From RGIG4140 sp045638265 (lineage in GTDB: Bacteria > Pseudomonadota > Alphaproteobacteria > CAAHEQ01 > UBA3637): DNA of 64,000 bases. The notes under the pieces are model-generated. The model was not told the DNA's origin and made no database searches. It was given only the letters and a program-made list of their open reading frames with translations. Every line of letters starts with the position of its first letter. Positions within the stretch are counted from its first letter, which is position 1. This document shows positions 17,701-25,844 of the stretch, one piece after another. Where the stretch lies: NCBI GenBank assembly GCA_045638265.1, contig JAZUBA010000051.1, positions 48,331 to 112,330 on the forward strand. The letters run 5' to 3'. The translations under genes were made by a program, and so were the position numbers.

Positions 17701-20700
17701 TAGATATTGGCTTGAAACAAATGCAGAAACACATATTGGTTCTTGTACTCTCTGTCCGGATGGATTGACACGGGATAATGCAACAGGGCTTTGTGTTTGT
17801 GATGAAGGATTGGTTTTCAATCTTGGTACTAAAAAATGTGTCTCCTGTACCGAAACAACGGGAAATTTCTCATCAACAGAATTGTCAACGGAACAAAGCT
17901 GTCCAGCAACACGATTCTATGCAAATGATGAAAAATCATATTTGTGTAGTGGCACGGGAACATATCCAGTAACAACAGAAGAAAACTGTATGGTTTGCGG
18001 TGATGATGTAAATCGTTTCTGGAAGAGTAAAAATGGCTATTGTATCAGTTGTAATTATTCCACAGCTGTTGCAGAAACAACCAAAGAAGAATGTTTAACT
18101 TGTGTTAACAGATATTGGACAGAAACCAATGCGACAACAGGGATTGGTAAATGTACGAAATGTGCTGTTGGTCAAGTAGTCAATGCTGATGGTACGGCTT
18201 GTGTCAGTTGTGCAGAAGCAGACAGCACAAAACCGGTTTGGAATGGTACGGCTTGTGTCAGTTGTGCAGAAGCTGATAGCACAAAACCAGTCTGGAATGG
18301 CACGGCTTGTGAAGCATGTCCGACGGACAAACCTACTTGGAGTGGTACAGAGTGTTATAACGAAGCAACAGCACAAAATTGTCAAACAGCGATGACATCA
18401 GCCGGATTTAGCACTTCCAAATTCACAATGGATGGAACAACTATTAAATACACAGGCGATATGACTCTTTCAAAAGATTTGGATATTTCAGCTTGTAATT
18501 TAGATGTTGTCGGTACATTAAAGGTAAATTCGGGTAAAACATTGAAAGTTAATAATGTCAAAGCTGAAAGTACTGGTATTTATAGCATATTTAACAGCGG
18601 CACAATTGAAGTAACAAATATAACGGGAATAGCAACGGGAACAGCATCTTATGGCATCCATAATACTTCTGGCACAATAGAAGCAACGGGTGATGTGATG
18701 GGAACGGGAACTGCTACTGGTATAAATAACTATGGTGCAATAACAGCAACAAATGTGACGGGATCGGGATCGGCTTATGCTGATGGCATCTCTAACGTTG
18801 GCACAATAACAGCAACGGGCGATGTCACTGGAACGGGAAATTATGGCATCTATAACAATAGGTCAGGCAAAATAACAGCAACAAATGTGACGGGAACGGG
18901 AATTGGAACTAATGGCAATGGTTCTGGCATTCAGAACACTGGCACAATAGAAGCAACAGGCGATGTGACGGGAACAGGAACAGGAGTTTTTTATGGCATC
19001 TATAATTCTGGCACAATAGAAACAAGGGATGAAGTGACGGGAACAGGAAATCAATATGGTATCATGAATACTGGCACATTAGAAACAACAGGTGATGTGA
19101 CGGGAACTTCAACGGGAACAGGAAGCTATGTTTATGACATATCTAACAGTGGCACAATGTCTGCAATTAATGTTTACTATTGTAGAGCGATTAAAAATAC
19201 TGGCAAAATCATTGGTCATATCCAATGTAAATGTCCTGAAGGCATGTCATGTCCGGCAACAACAATTACACAATGTACGGCACCGACACCAGTCTTGTCA
19301 GGCAATTTGACAACTTGTGTGGCTTGTGCAACGGCAGACAGCACAAAACCAAACTGGAATGGTATGACTTGTGAAGCATGTCCGACAGAAACTCCTGCTT
19401 GGAACGGCACGGCTTGTGAAACATGTCCTGCAGAAACTCCTGTTTGGAACGGCACGACTTGCGAATCTTGTCCGTCGGGTACGTCTTGGAGTGGTACAGA
19501 ATGTATTGATATGAATGCGTTCAATTGTCAAACAGCGATGACCTCGGCTGGATTTAGTACTTCTAACTTTACAATGGAAGGAACAACCATTAAATACACT
19601 GGTGATATGACTGTTGCAACAGATTTAGATATTTCGGGCTGTAACTTGGATGTTGCCGGTACGTTAACGGTTAATGGTACTTTGGAAGTTAATAATATCA
19701 ATGCAGAAAGTTCCGGTGATAAAGGTATTGATAACTATGGTAGAATAATTGCAACAGGTAACATCACGGGAACGGGAACCAGTGAGGGTGTATATAATAA
19801 TGGTGGACAAATTGAAGCACAAAATATTACAGGAACGGGAACCAACTATGATGGTATATATAATGCTGGTGCTATGGATGCTCAAAATATTACAGGAACC
19901 GGCGGTATGTATGGTATAGAGAACTTTGGTGGTTTTATAACAGTAACAGGAGATATCTCTGGAACGGGAAATTATGATGGCATCTATAACTGGATTGGCA
20001 CAATGTCTGCAACAAATGTTTATTATTGTCAAACGATTAACAGTACTGCTGGTCAAATTATAGGTAATGTTGCTTGTGGATGTTCTGATAGTTCAAGTTG
20101 TACGTCAGACGTAATGCAATGTACTGCGCCGACACCAATTTTGATAGGTCTTGAATCTTGTATCAGTTGTGCAGATGCTGATAGTACAAAACCATATTGG
20201 AATGGTACGTCTTGCGAAGCATGTCCGACGGACAAACCTACTTGGAATGGAACAGAGTGTGTTAATGAAGAAATAATAGCACAAAATTGTCAAACAGCGA
20301 TGACATCAGCCGGATTTAGTACTGATGACTTCACAATGGACGGTATAACCATTAAATACACAGGCTATATGATTGTTTCAACAGATTTGGATATTTCTGC
20401 TTGTAATTTAGATGTTGACGGCACGTTAATTGTTAATTCAGAAACGACATTGAAAGTTAATAATGTCAAAGCTGAAGGTGAAGGTTCAGACCGTGGCATC
20501 AGTAACTATGGAGGCACAATCAAAGCAACAAATGTGATGGGAAGTGGTAATAATTTTGGCATCTATAATGGTGAAAGAGGCACAATAGAAGCAACAAATG
20601 TGACGGGAACGGGAACCAATGTTAATGCTGATGGCATCTCTAACGATGGCACAATCAAAGCAACTGGCGATGTAACGGGAACGGGAACGGGAACTGATAG

Positions 20701-20878
20701 TAAAGGCATTAATAACGATGGTACAATAACAGCAACAGGTGATGTGACTGGAATAGGAAATGATTTTTTTGGCATCGATAATGATGGCACAATAACAGCA
20801 ACAAATGTTTATTATTGTGCAACGATTTATAATAGTGGAACAATTAATGTAACGCCTCAATACTTGTGTCCTCAATAA
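11774..20878 (+). CDS. Giant modular surface protein with a type IV prepilin N-terminus (3034 aa)
   Basis: An ECG-RSMVEM prepilin site, hydrophobic helix and pilin-like head are almost identical to those of the divergent 1292-aa protein. Next come short cysteine modules of the form P(V/Y)WNGTxCxxC (about 230-660 and scattered to ~2150). Four ~170-residue lectin-like modules (about 665-847, 900-1077, 1112-1288, 1525-1693) each contain WW(S/N)AxNFCxxLG near the start and end in (A/G)(I/V)CK-type sequence. A cysteine-poor beta domain lies around 1760-1880. Three C-terminal modules (from about residues 2202, 2585 and 2838) begin NCQTAMTSAGFST and continue as GTI-ATGDVTGTG-type repeats suggesting a right-handed beta-helix. 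AAGGGG precedes the ATG. The Cys-rich exported architecture implies a disulfide-bonded surface fibre or adhesin. Confidence 0.83.
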   Translation: MFNIFKNKDFLCFNADSENAQSKSDMTTKQECGRSMVEMIGVLVLIGLFTIGGVVGYKTAFDTYRATSIMDTVLKGKLAVEADYRVAGKSTLVRAINNGPIADVNDKVEYYTEVACGNRQCKEYVIKTKEPAGVCEKIVLRQSLYNSSDESDNTPEIYITPNNIEDCGEEGEVDMTFTFQIPMLKAGDGSDVYEPVDGTLQESTCPAGQIIIDGVCQCRPACDRGEGVCVCCNTGYEYDNETKSCICPAGTHDTGSDCITCENGTKWDETKKQCENPCTDGKIWNGTTCIDLCSGGKEWDSSANTCVCPEGTNDNGESCVTCSAPKTHWDNELNKCTCPTGFVERNGTCERKPTCTEPRTVYDEASNTCQCPSERPEYDEDKNTCNCPEATPYWDSTKNQCVTCVVGNSNTPVWNGTSCVSCAGADNTKPYWNGTECISCYANNPTTPYWNGTNCTTCPNTTPVWNGTACVSCAEADSTKPVWNSTECVACPTETPYWNGTSCVSCYDNNQTTPYWNGTNCTVCPDAKLWNTESNQCVQCLDNENCSGSTPVCNDNNVCESCPDVMPIWHTDMKQCVQCLENEDCNDNATPVCNNSNMCESCPDAMPVWHTDMKQCVQCLENADCPTGTPVCNATNACEPCPDETPIWVAETGKCIASDGPSGDGSCNDNSDCSVGEYCDITTWGTSKDYCTTDTSNMSGTCRNATDDIQSPNSGTTPAFVISNRPMYWWSANNFCQALGKVLAEVSDFECAHTICPECSSGTCPDGCDGYYGYCHQDDSLGLTTSDGVNISPIVVQMTNAYGNLWGWLNTKYNDCMAYDISLQSGEVNRYNRKGTNPAICKDRPSCPIETPYWNGTECTTCPIETPYWNEETDQCEVCPAETPIWDGTTCIEGYVCKGTTSECQTNNDCTQLYGSGYYCNIECFTDHCSTETTSLGGSCRKAISDVKEPNSGTTPPFVMSSEKMYWWSAKNFCQALGQRLVDVTDYECAHAICPDDNCDNAWGFCHADTSHSVVGGNTTNISAKIAAMKEAYGSYYCWVDMDYNSCRPYFTNFNQGLVTFGYRNNRYYAVCESVCEGDTPVWNGTACEACPTGTLWNEATGECVAALCKGVVYECNDNADCDAGEYCNITCYNDTCTKDTSGMGGTCQNANERIQPPENGTKPPFIMSNQPMTWWNANNFCEALGTTLVEVSDYACAHSICPSGCDATYGYCHADPSQSVTLSFATNDRTAKLQAMYEAYGSNISYGWTNTDTDDLCYAYNVSFYQGGMFNGLRYSSVVNAVCKPDCAATDVTKPYWTGTSCEACPTDTFWDAEKGECVDMPICVLNNCRWTGWIDRSQPESDNTGGDYETLDGLCVSGKIQNISCRSVWFPNTSLDDLDQVLESCDTVNGLVCLNEKNYVSEPGGPRPPGMACYNYEINVFCCSNCKECTANTDCPGDYPYCDSGVCMPCPTGTPVWNGTSCEACPMATPIWDSELGQCVTCAEADSTKPVWNEETNQCEACPTETVWDDEAGVCIVQQCKGVVYACNDNNDCGAGEYCDITCYDNHCTEDMSGMGGTCRNVQDDLNDKSEEEPFWVSDRYMNWWSAKNFCQGLGKQMISLDDLECAHPMELHGYCHEDTSTDVIYYNPLNISDKVSRTFNAYGSIWGWMESDSYAPDNCYTRMVNFSNGYVRFHLRYIVGGYAICKDRPACPTETPYWDGSVCVAECPSDKPVIGENNVCEACPADKPEWTGTECIYCPDTSTWDEEWNACTFTIELESYSACNNDCGASQVVEKFSVSNLEASYDTYFTGYADDWFWICESYLSNLDPKNECMKYKYNMGLRAGGTKTNMFMGITYAGEGATKGYWHSYQGIMRINGTMTFVYNPDIKMGEYCPVGYYCSSDGNSVATQCINETITENIAETDCHVCDIRFWREDDGSCIYCETEDTQTKIEQSECNRCTNRFWKDNNYCYHCSISGVQSGIMQNECERCSNRYWLETNAETHIGSCTLCPDGLTRDNATGLCVCDEGLVFNLGTKKCVSCTETTGNFSSTELSTEQSCPATRFYANDEKSYLCSGTGTYPVTTEENCMVCGDDVNRFWKSKNGYCISCNYSTAVAETTKEECLTCVNRYWTETNATTGIGKCTKCAVGQVVNADGTACVSCAEADSTKPVWNGTACVSCAEADSTKPVWNGTACEACPTDKPTWSGTECYNEATAQNCQTAMTSAGFSTSKFTMDGTTIKYTGDMTLSKDLDISACNLDVVGTLKVNSGKTLKVNNVKAESTGIYSIFNSGTIEVTNITGIATGTASYGIHNTSGTIEATGDVMGTGTATGINNYGAITATNVTGSGSAYADGISNVGTITATGDVTGTGNYGIYNNRSGKITATNVTGTGIGTNGNGSGIQNTGTIEATGDVTGTGTGVFYGIYNSGTIETRDEVTGTGNQYGIMNTGTLETTGDVTGTSTGTGSYVYDISNSGTMSAINVYYCRAIKNTGKIIGHIQCKCPEGMSCPATTITQCTAPTPVLSGNLTTCVACATADSTKPNWNGMTCEACPTETPAWNGTACETCPAETPVWNGTTCESCPSGTSWSGTECIDMNAFNCQTAMTSAGFSTSNFTMEGTTIKYTGDMTVATDLDISGCNLDVAGTLTVNGTLEVNNINAESSGDKGIDNYGRIIATGNITGTGTSEGVYNNGGQIEAQNITGTGTNYDGIYNAGAMDAQNITGTGGMYGIENFGGFITVTGDISGTGNYDGIYNWIGTMSATNVYYCQTINSTAGQIIGNVACGCSDSSSCTSDVMQCTAPTPILIGLESCISCADADSTKPYWNGTSCEACPTDKPTWNGTECVNEEIIAQNCQTAMTSAGFSTDDFTMDGITIKYTGYMIVSTDLDISACNLDVDGTLIVNSETTLKVNNVKAEGEGSDRGISNYGGTIKATNVMGSGNNFGIYNGERGTIEATNVTGTGTNVNADGISNDGTIKATGDVTGTGTGTDSKGINNDGTITATGDVTGIGNDFFGIDNDGTITATNVYYCATIYNSGTINVTPQYLCPQ
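18370..20869 (+). repeat. Three beta-helix-like repeat modules at the C-terminus of the giant protein
   Basis: The modules start near 18370, 19522 and 20284. Each opens with the same ~60-codon lead (NCQTAMTSAGFST ... TTIKYTG ... LDISACNLDV), continues with 20-25-residue rungs containing GTI(E/T)AT and (D/N)VTGTG, and closes with a VYYC motif (NVYYC or similar). The DNA contains many short direct repeats such as ACGGGAACGGGAAC, which favour copy-number change by slippage. Confidence 0.75.
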
Positions 20879-20930
20879 GGAGGTTTATTTTCTGTTTTAT
20901 TGTAAATAGAAAAATTCGTCATTAAATCAA

Positions 20931-20963
20931 AAAATCCTTGTTATAATAAACAGGGATTTTTTT
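20931..20963. terminator. Bidirectional Rho-independent terminator
   Basis: A 12-bp stem AAAATCCTTGTT (one T-G wobble) has a 6-nt loop and T-runs on both strands. It lies between the giant gene and mutY, which converge. Confidence 0.85.
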
Positions 20964-20990
20964 GCTTAAATACAGTAATCAATATACAAA

Positions 20991-22058
20991 TCATTTCTTA
21001 TCAATCAATTTAATCACTTTTTTCATCAGTGTTGAAAAAGCGTAATTTTTGAATTGATTGATAGGTACAAATTGTCCGTTTGTTAATGGACATATAGAAC
21101 GTGTTGTTTTTAATTGAACAATGTATAACGTTAGTTGAAAATGTGTAAATGTGTGTTTAATGCTTTTTTCTGTTTTTATCCAATCTGATGAGGGATATAA
21201 AGGATATGTTTCTTGATTTTCTTGCCATGGAAATTCATATAAGCCAGACAGTAATCCTTTGCCTTGTCGCTTTTCTATATAATATGCTCCTGTTTCGTCT
21301 TGAATGAGATAAATATATCCTGTTTTTATCTTCTTTTGTGGTTTGTTAATCAGCGGTATTTGCTCAGCAATGTTTTTTTGATGAGCTATGCAAAATGTTT
21401 GCCATGGACAATCTGTACATTTCGGTTTTTCCGGTGTGCAAACAGTAGCGCCTAAATCCATAATAGCAGAGGCATAATCTGCTCCATGATTTTGAGGCGT
21501 AATTTTACATGCAAGATCATAAATTTCTTCTTTTGTAACGGCGTGTGTTAATCCATATAATCGTGCAATGACTCGAATGACATTCCCATCTACAACCGTT
21601 TCAGGCAGATTAAATGCAAAGGCACAAATGCTGGATGCGGTATAAGGTCCAATCCCAGGTAATTTGAGTAATTCATCACGATTGTTGGGTATGATGCCAT
21701 TATATTTTTGCATAATTAATTGAGCACATTCGTGAATTTTTTTTGCTCTTGTATAATAGCCCAAACCTTGCCAACAATGAAGCACATCATCTATATCAGC
21801 TTGTGCCAGTGCTTCAATGGTTGGAAAGCGTTGCATCCATCGGGGAAAATAATCCAGAACCGTTTTCACCGTTGTTTGTTGGAGCATAATTTCGCTAATC
21901 CAGACGGCATAAGCATTCTCATGTGCTTTACCTTTTACACGCCATGGCATGTCTCGACCGTTTAGAGTAAACCATTGTAATAAACAATCTGCCAAAACAG
22001 ATGTATTATTCTGTCGGCAGATTGTTTGTGTGGTTTGTATGTTTTTTTTATCAGCCAT
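20991..22058 (-). CDS. mutY: A/G-specific adenine DNA glycosylase MutY
   Basis: The protein has 355 aa, normal for MutY. It has the catalytic Glu56 motif (WISEIMLQQTTV), the helix-hairpin-helix (LLKLPGIGPYTASSICAFAF), the catalytic Asp in ETVVDGNVIRV, and four cysteines of the iron-sulfur cluster (C-x6-C-x2-C-x5-C in CTPEKPKCTDCPWQTFC). A C-terminal MutT-like domain (GYIYLIQDETGAYYIEKR) recognises 8-oxoguanine. It removes adenine mispaired with 8-oxoG in base-excision repair. Its ATG overlaps the stop of the upstream Clp-like gene by one base (TAATG), so the two are translationally coupled. Confidence 0.96.
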   Translation of the reverse strand: MADKKNIQTTQTICRQNNTSVLADCLLQWFTLNGRDMPWRVKGKAHENAYAVWISEIMLQQTTVKTVLDYFPRWMQRFPTIEALAQADIDDVLHCWQGLGYYTRAKKIHECAQLIMQKYNGIIPNNRDELLKLPGIGPYTASSICAFAFNLPETVVDGNVIRVIARLYGLTHAVTKEEIYDLACKITPQNHGADYASAIMDLGATVCTPEKPKCTDCPWQTFCIAHQKNIAEQIPLINKPQKKIKTGYIYLIQDETGAYYIEKRQGKGLLSGLYEFPWQENQETYPLYPSSDWIKTEKSIKHTFTHFQLTLYIVQLKTTRSICPLTNGQFVPINQFKNYAFSTLMKKVIKLIDKK

Positions 22059-23926
22059 TATTTTGCTTGTTTCGGACGTTTTTCCTTTTTAGGTGTTGCA
22101 CGTTTTACTTCTTTTTCTTCTGTATTGGCAGAAGTTTTTATTTCGGCTGGTTTTTCATCTTTTGGTTGTGCATTTTGAACAGAGCTTTTTGTGTAAATCT
22201 GTAATTTGCGACCTGTTTTATCTACATTCAAAAATACTTCTTGTCCGGCTCTGATTTTATCTTGCATAATTAAGAATGATAATGGGTTTTCTACCTGATT
22301 TTGAATAAGACGTTTTAATGCACGTACACCGAATTTTGATGTAAAGACTTCATCAACAAACCAATCTTTAGCTTGATCGGCAACAGTAATATGATAACCG
22401 GCAACTTGGGCTCGTTTGAGTAATTTGTTGAGGTGAATATCCACAATTTTGCGTAAATCTTCTTCGTTTAATTGGTGGAAAGATACAATATCATCCAAAC
22501 GGTTTAAAAATTCAGGACGGAAATATTCGCTCAAATGTTCAGTTCGTTGATAACTTGGCATATTTGCACCAACGTTAGAGGTTAAAATGATAATGGTGTT
22601 TCTGAAATCAACCGTAACCCCTTTACTGTCTGTCAAACGACCTTCATCTAATAATTGTAACATTAAGTTTAAAATATCTAAATGGGCTTTTTCAATTTCG
22701 TCAAACAAAACCACTTGGAATGGTTTTAAACGGACCGCTTCTGTTAACAAACCACCAGCTTCAAACCCAGGCATACCGGGAGCAGGACCAATCATACGGG
22801 CAACGGAAGTACGTTCCATATATTCGGACATATCTAAACGCAATAATGCCGTTTCATCATTAAACATAAAGTCTGCCAACGATTTGGCCAATTCTGTTTT
22901 ACCGACACCGGTTGTACCGATAAAGAGGAATGAACCAATCGGACGATTTGGATCCTGTAATCCGGAACGAGCTCTGCGTAACGCATCAGCAACCACTTTG
23001 ACAGCATTATCTTGACCGATGACCCGTTTGCGTAAGTGAATTTCGGCATTTGCCAAACGTTCTCTGTCTTCGGCATCAACTTTGTCAACAGGAATACCTG
23101 TCCAATCAGCAATGGTACGGAAACAATATCTAGGTGATACAACCATATTCATGGCTTCGGGCAGGCCTTTTTCTTTATCCATAACGAGTAAACTGGTAGC
23201 ATCATCTAATAAATCTAATGCCTTTGATGGAAAATAACGTTGTTTAATATAACGATGCGTTAATTGACATGCTGTTCTGACTGTTTCTTCGGGAATGCTG
23301 ACTTCGTAATGGTGTTCAAATGTGCGTTTGCGTGAACGAACAATAGCAATGCTTTCATCTAATGTCGGTTCTTCAATCATTAACGGTTGAATTTTGGACA
23401 TAACCGTATTGTCCTTTTCCATATAAGAAACAAAAGAAATGGTATTTGTTTCTACAATACAAGTAATTTCATCAGCAGCTAAACAGAGTTTTAAAAATTT
23501 AGCAACTTCTTTGTTTTCCGGGTTCGTATCAACGTGAACCAATAAGCTAATGTCTTTGAGATACAAAATTTTTTGTTTGCGACTGCTGACAATTACTTGA
23601 ATGAGTTGTTTTAACAATTCAGCATATTCAGCTTCGTTTTTAGTATCTAACATGACTTGGGGAATGTTAATACCGATGACTTCTTTTTCTTGTAAATAAG
23701 CTGGAGCCCCTGAAGAAGCCATAAAATTAATCAACCCTTCTACCAATGCCGTCTTGCCGATTCCGTTTGCTCCGATAATAGCTGGATTGCTTTTGGTACT
23801 ACGCATTAAAATATGAATTAATCGATCTAATTCTTCTACCCGACCGACCATACTGACCAATCGGCGTGAACGTGCCATTTCGGTATAGTTAATTAAATAT
23901 TTGTATACATTAATTCCGTCAATCAT
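22058..23926 (-). CDS. Clp/Hsp100-family AAA+ ATPase with a degenerate first ATPase domain
   Basis: The protein has 622 aa and two AAA+ domains. D1 keeps Walker A (GANGIGKT, 52-59), but its Walker B is LYLKD instead of the usual hydrophobic-DE, and the ERRF-type arginine finger is replaced (VMSKIQ). D2 is intact: GTTGVGKT (~337), VVLFDEIEKAH, ILTSNVG, FRPEFLNRLDD, and sensor-2 FGVRALKRLIQ. There is no Clp_N domain, no ClpB coiled-coil middle domain, and no IGL-type ClpP-docking loop between ILTSNVG and FRPEF. The tail is Lys/Glu-rich. It probably remodels proteins without ClpP; the substrate is unknown. It sits between a secreted-protein gene and mutY. Confidence 0.85.
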   Translation of the reverse strand: MIDGINVYKYLINYTEMARSRRLVSMVGRVEELDRLIHILMRSTKSNPAIIGANGIGKTALVEGLINFMASSGAPAYLQEKEVIGINIPQVMLDTKNEAEYAELLKQLIQVIVSSRKQKILYLKDISLLVHVDTNPENKEVAKFLKLCLAADEITCIVETNTISFVSYMEKDNTVMSKIQPLMIEEPTLDESIAIVRSRKRTFEHHYEVSIPEETVRTACQLTHRYIKQRYFPSKALDLLDDATSLLVMDKEKGLPEAMNMVVSPRYCFRTIADWTGIPVDKVDAEDRERLANAEIHLRKRVIGQDNAVKVVADALRRARSGLQDPNRPIGSFLFIGTTGVGKTELAKSLADFMFNDETALLRLDMSEYMERTSVARMIGPAPGMPGFEAGGLLTEAVRLKPFQVVLFDEIEKAHLDILNLMLQLLDEGRLTDSKGVTVDFRNTIIILTSNVGANMPSYQRTEHLSEYFRPEFLNRLDDIVSFHQLNEEDLRKIVDIHLNKLLKRAQVAGYHITVADQAKDWFVDEVFTSKFGVRALKRLIQNQVENPLSFLIMQDKIRAGQEVFLNVDKTGRKLQIYTKSSVQNAQPKDEKPAEIKTSANTEEKEVKRATPKKEKRPKQAK

Positions 23927-23957
23927 AAAATCCCCCGTTTTTGAGTGTAGCGTTTAT

Positions 23958-25118
23958 TTATTCTTCATCTAATTCTTCGTCTTCTTCCGCTTCTTTCAGT
24001 TCAGCCAAAGCTTCTCGTTCTTCGGCTACGACGGAATTTGCTTCATCATATTCAGGTAATACTTTACCTGTCAAAGTAAACGGTGTATGTTGACGCAATG
24101 TCTTGAAATCGTTTTGTGCAGCATCATAATCTTGATCTTGCAACAATTTGTCTTCCATAACAACGTAGGCATGATATGCAGATCCAGTCATAAATGCTTT
24201 CATATAACGTGTGTCTTCATCACCCCAAAGTAATTTGGTGTTATCATCAGGTAAACCGTAAGTTTTGAACATCAAATTCCAGAAATCATCACGTCTGCGA
24301 ATTTTTTTAGCCATATTAATACGACTGGAATTTAATGATGTATCTCCTCTGTTTTCATAGACAATCATATAAGTAACATTGTCTGTTTCAGGTGTAGAAT
24401 AAGAAACCTGTACCGTTTCACGTGATTGCGGACGTTTATAGGTTTCTCTGAAAACATAATGCATTTCGTCTGCTTCGGCATAATTTAAGACACAATTACG
24501 AATGTCAGAAGCAATTTTGAATCCTTTTTCACGACAGGCATTATTATAATATGTTGTACGGTGTAAAGGAATGGATTTTTCTACTTTTGTTAATGTGTAG
24601 CCTAAATCACTTAATGTTTCATTGACAGTTTCCGAATCGTCTCCAAATGCCAAACCGACGATTTTGAATTTACTGACGTCATGACGTTGCAAATCAGTTG
24701 CCGATATGGAATTAGATGAAATAGCACCAGATTTTTTTTGTTCGGCTTCTGTAATATTAAGTGATTTATCTCGTTTAATGACTTCCGATTCGGTAATAAC
24801 CGATTCGTTAAATTGCTTTTCCGGTGTTTTCTTTTTAGGTGTATCATCCGGATTGATGTTAATCGTAAAAGGTATATTCGGAATAGGTTCTAACACAAAC
24901 TGGGATAATGGTTGTGCGTTTCGTCCGATACGAGGCATAGATGAATTTGATTGTGTTGAAATTGCAGGTTGTTGATTTTTAACGTTTTTATCTGTTTGTT
25001 GCATTCCTTGTGTAGGCGTTGTTGAATAGGTGTCATCACTAAACAAAGGGATTGCTTCTTGTGCAACGGCAGTGCCGGACATTAAAATCAAAGCGAATGT
25101 ATATACAAATTTTTTCAT
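23958..25118 (-). CDS. Secreted or periplasmic protein of unknown function
   Basis: The protein has 386 aa. The signal peptide is MKKFVYTFALILMSGTAVAQ. A low-complexity Gln/Asn/Ser/Pro linker follows (about 25-160). A folded region (about 160-350) contains KIVGLAFGDDSETVNETLSD, reminiscent of repeat or EF-hand-like calcium sites but not diagnostic, and two cysteines. The tail is strongly acidic (EEREALAELKEAEEDEELDEE). AAGGA lies upstream of the ATG. It heads an operon with the Clp-like ATPase (31-nt gap) and mutY. No family recognised. Confidence 0.75.
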   Translation of the reverse strand: MKKFVYTFALILMSGTAVAQEAIPLFSDDTYSTTPTQGMQQTDKNVKNQQPAISTQSNSSMPRIGRNAQPLSQFVLEPIPNIPFTININPDDTPKKKTPEKQFNESVITESEVIKRDKSLNITEAEQKKSGAISSNSISATDLQRHDVSKFKIVGLAFGDDSETVNETLSDLGYTLTKVEKSIPLHRTTYYNNACREKGFKIASDIRNCVLNYAEADEMHYVFRETYKRPQSRETVQVSYSTPETDNVTYMIVYENRGDTSLNSSRINMAKKIRRRDDFWNLMFKTYGLPDDNTKLLWGDEDTRYMKAFMTGSAYHAYVVMEDKLLQDQDYDAAQNDFKTLRQHTPFTLTGKVLPEYDEANSVVAEEREALAELKEAEEDEELDEE

Positions 25119-25139
25119 GCTCTATCCTTACATTTTAAC

Positions 25140-25167
25140 TTGACCTTTTAAGATTATACGATATTAT
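25140..25167 (+). promoter_or_regulatory. Sigma-70-like promoter of the LOG-mlaA-mlaC genes
   Basis: TTGACC and TATTAT are separated by 16 nt, 60 nt upstream of the LOG-family ATG. It starts just outside the divergent operon. Confidence 0.55.
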
Positions 25168-25226
25168 ATATATCATATTTGTATAACAGTATTCAATAAA
25201 ATAAAAGGAAAAGCAAGGAAAAAATA

Positions 25227-25844
25227 ATGAAAACACCAAATTCTGTTGCAGTTTTTTGCGGAGGCAGTCCGGGACGGAAGGCAATTTATATGCAAGAAGC
25301 TCATCGTATGGGCGAAATTTTGGCTCAAAACGATATTAAATTAATCTATGGTGCCGGTACAACCGGTTTGATGGGTGCTGTTGCCGATGGTTCATTTTCG
25401 GAGAACGGATATGTTATCGGAGCAACCATTCGTGAGTTGTATAATATTGAAAAACCGGAAGCTATTGCAGAACGGGCAAGTAAATTTGAAGTATGGGATT
25501 TGATGGCAGACAGAAAAGTGTCTATGGTCAGTCAATCAGATGCTATTTGTATTCTTCCAGGTGGATTCGGTACGATGGATGAATTGTTTGAAGTCTTGAC
25601 ATTGCGGCAATTAAACCTTATTAAAGCTCCTATAGTTGTTGTCAATATTGACGGTTTTTACAATACGTTAGAACAATTTTTATATGAAATGATAGGGGAG
25701 GGCTTTGCAAAACCATATCAAATTAAATTGTTGCGTTTTGTCAAATCCGTAGACGAGGTTTTGCCGGCTATTTCCGAGGAATTGGAGTTAATTGAATCGG
25801 TTGAAGCTGCCAAAGCACTTGCACACCAAAAGGAAGTTAAATGA
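25227..25844 (+). CDS. LOG-family (TIGR00730) nucleotide 5'-monophosphate phosphoribohydrolase
   Basis: The protein has 205 aa, normal length. It has the Rossmann-like start VAVFCGGSPG, the signature PGGFGTMDELFEVLTLRQ (PGGxGTxxE) and the upstream DLMADRKVSM. Family members hydrolyse N6-modified AMP (cytokinin-type) or related nucleotides to base plus ribose 5-phosphate. Its stop overlaps the start of mlaA (ATGA), so it is the first gene of the LOG-mlaA-mlaC cluster. Confidence 0.92.
   Translation: MKTPNSVAVFCGGSPGRKAIYMQEAHRMGEILAQNDIKLIYGAGTTGLMGAVADGSFSENGYVIGATIRELYNIEKPEAIAERASKFEVWDLMADRKVSMVSQSDAICILPGGFGTMDELFEVLTLRQLNLIKAPIVVVNIDGFYNTLEQFLYEMIGEGFAKPYQIKLLRFVKSVDEVLPAISEELELIESVEAAKALAHQKEVK

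Noticed and set aside
12323..20875. Many open frames of 60-140 codons on the opposite strand and other frames of the 3034-aa gene
   Set aside because: They arise from the repetitive Cys/Gly/Thr-rich coding sequence and mirror its periodicity; none has a start context or independent family signal.
20873..20890. AAGGAGG directly after the stop of the 3034-aa gene as start of a small gene
   Set aside because: No ATG/GTG lies at a usable distance and no open frame of meaningful length follows before the terminator.
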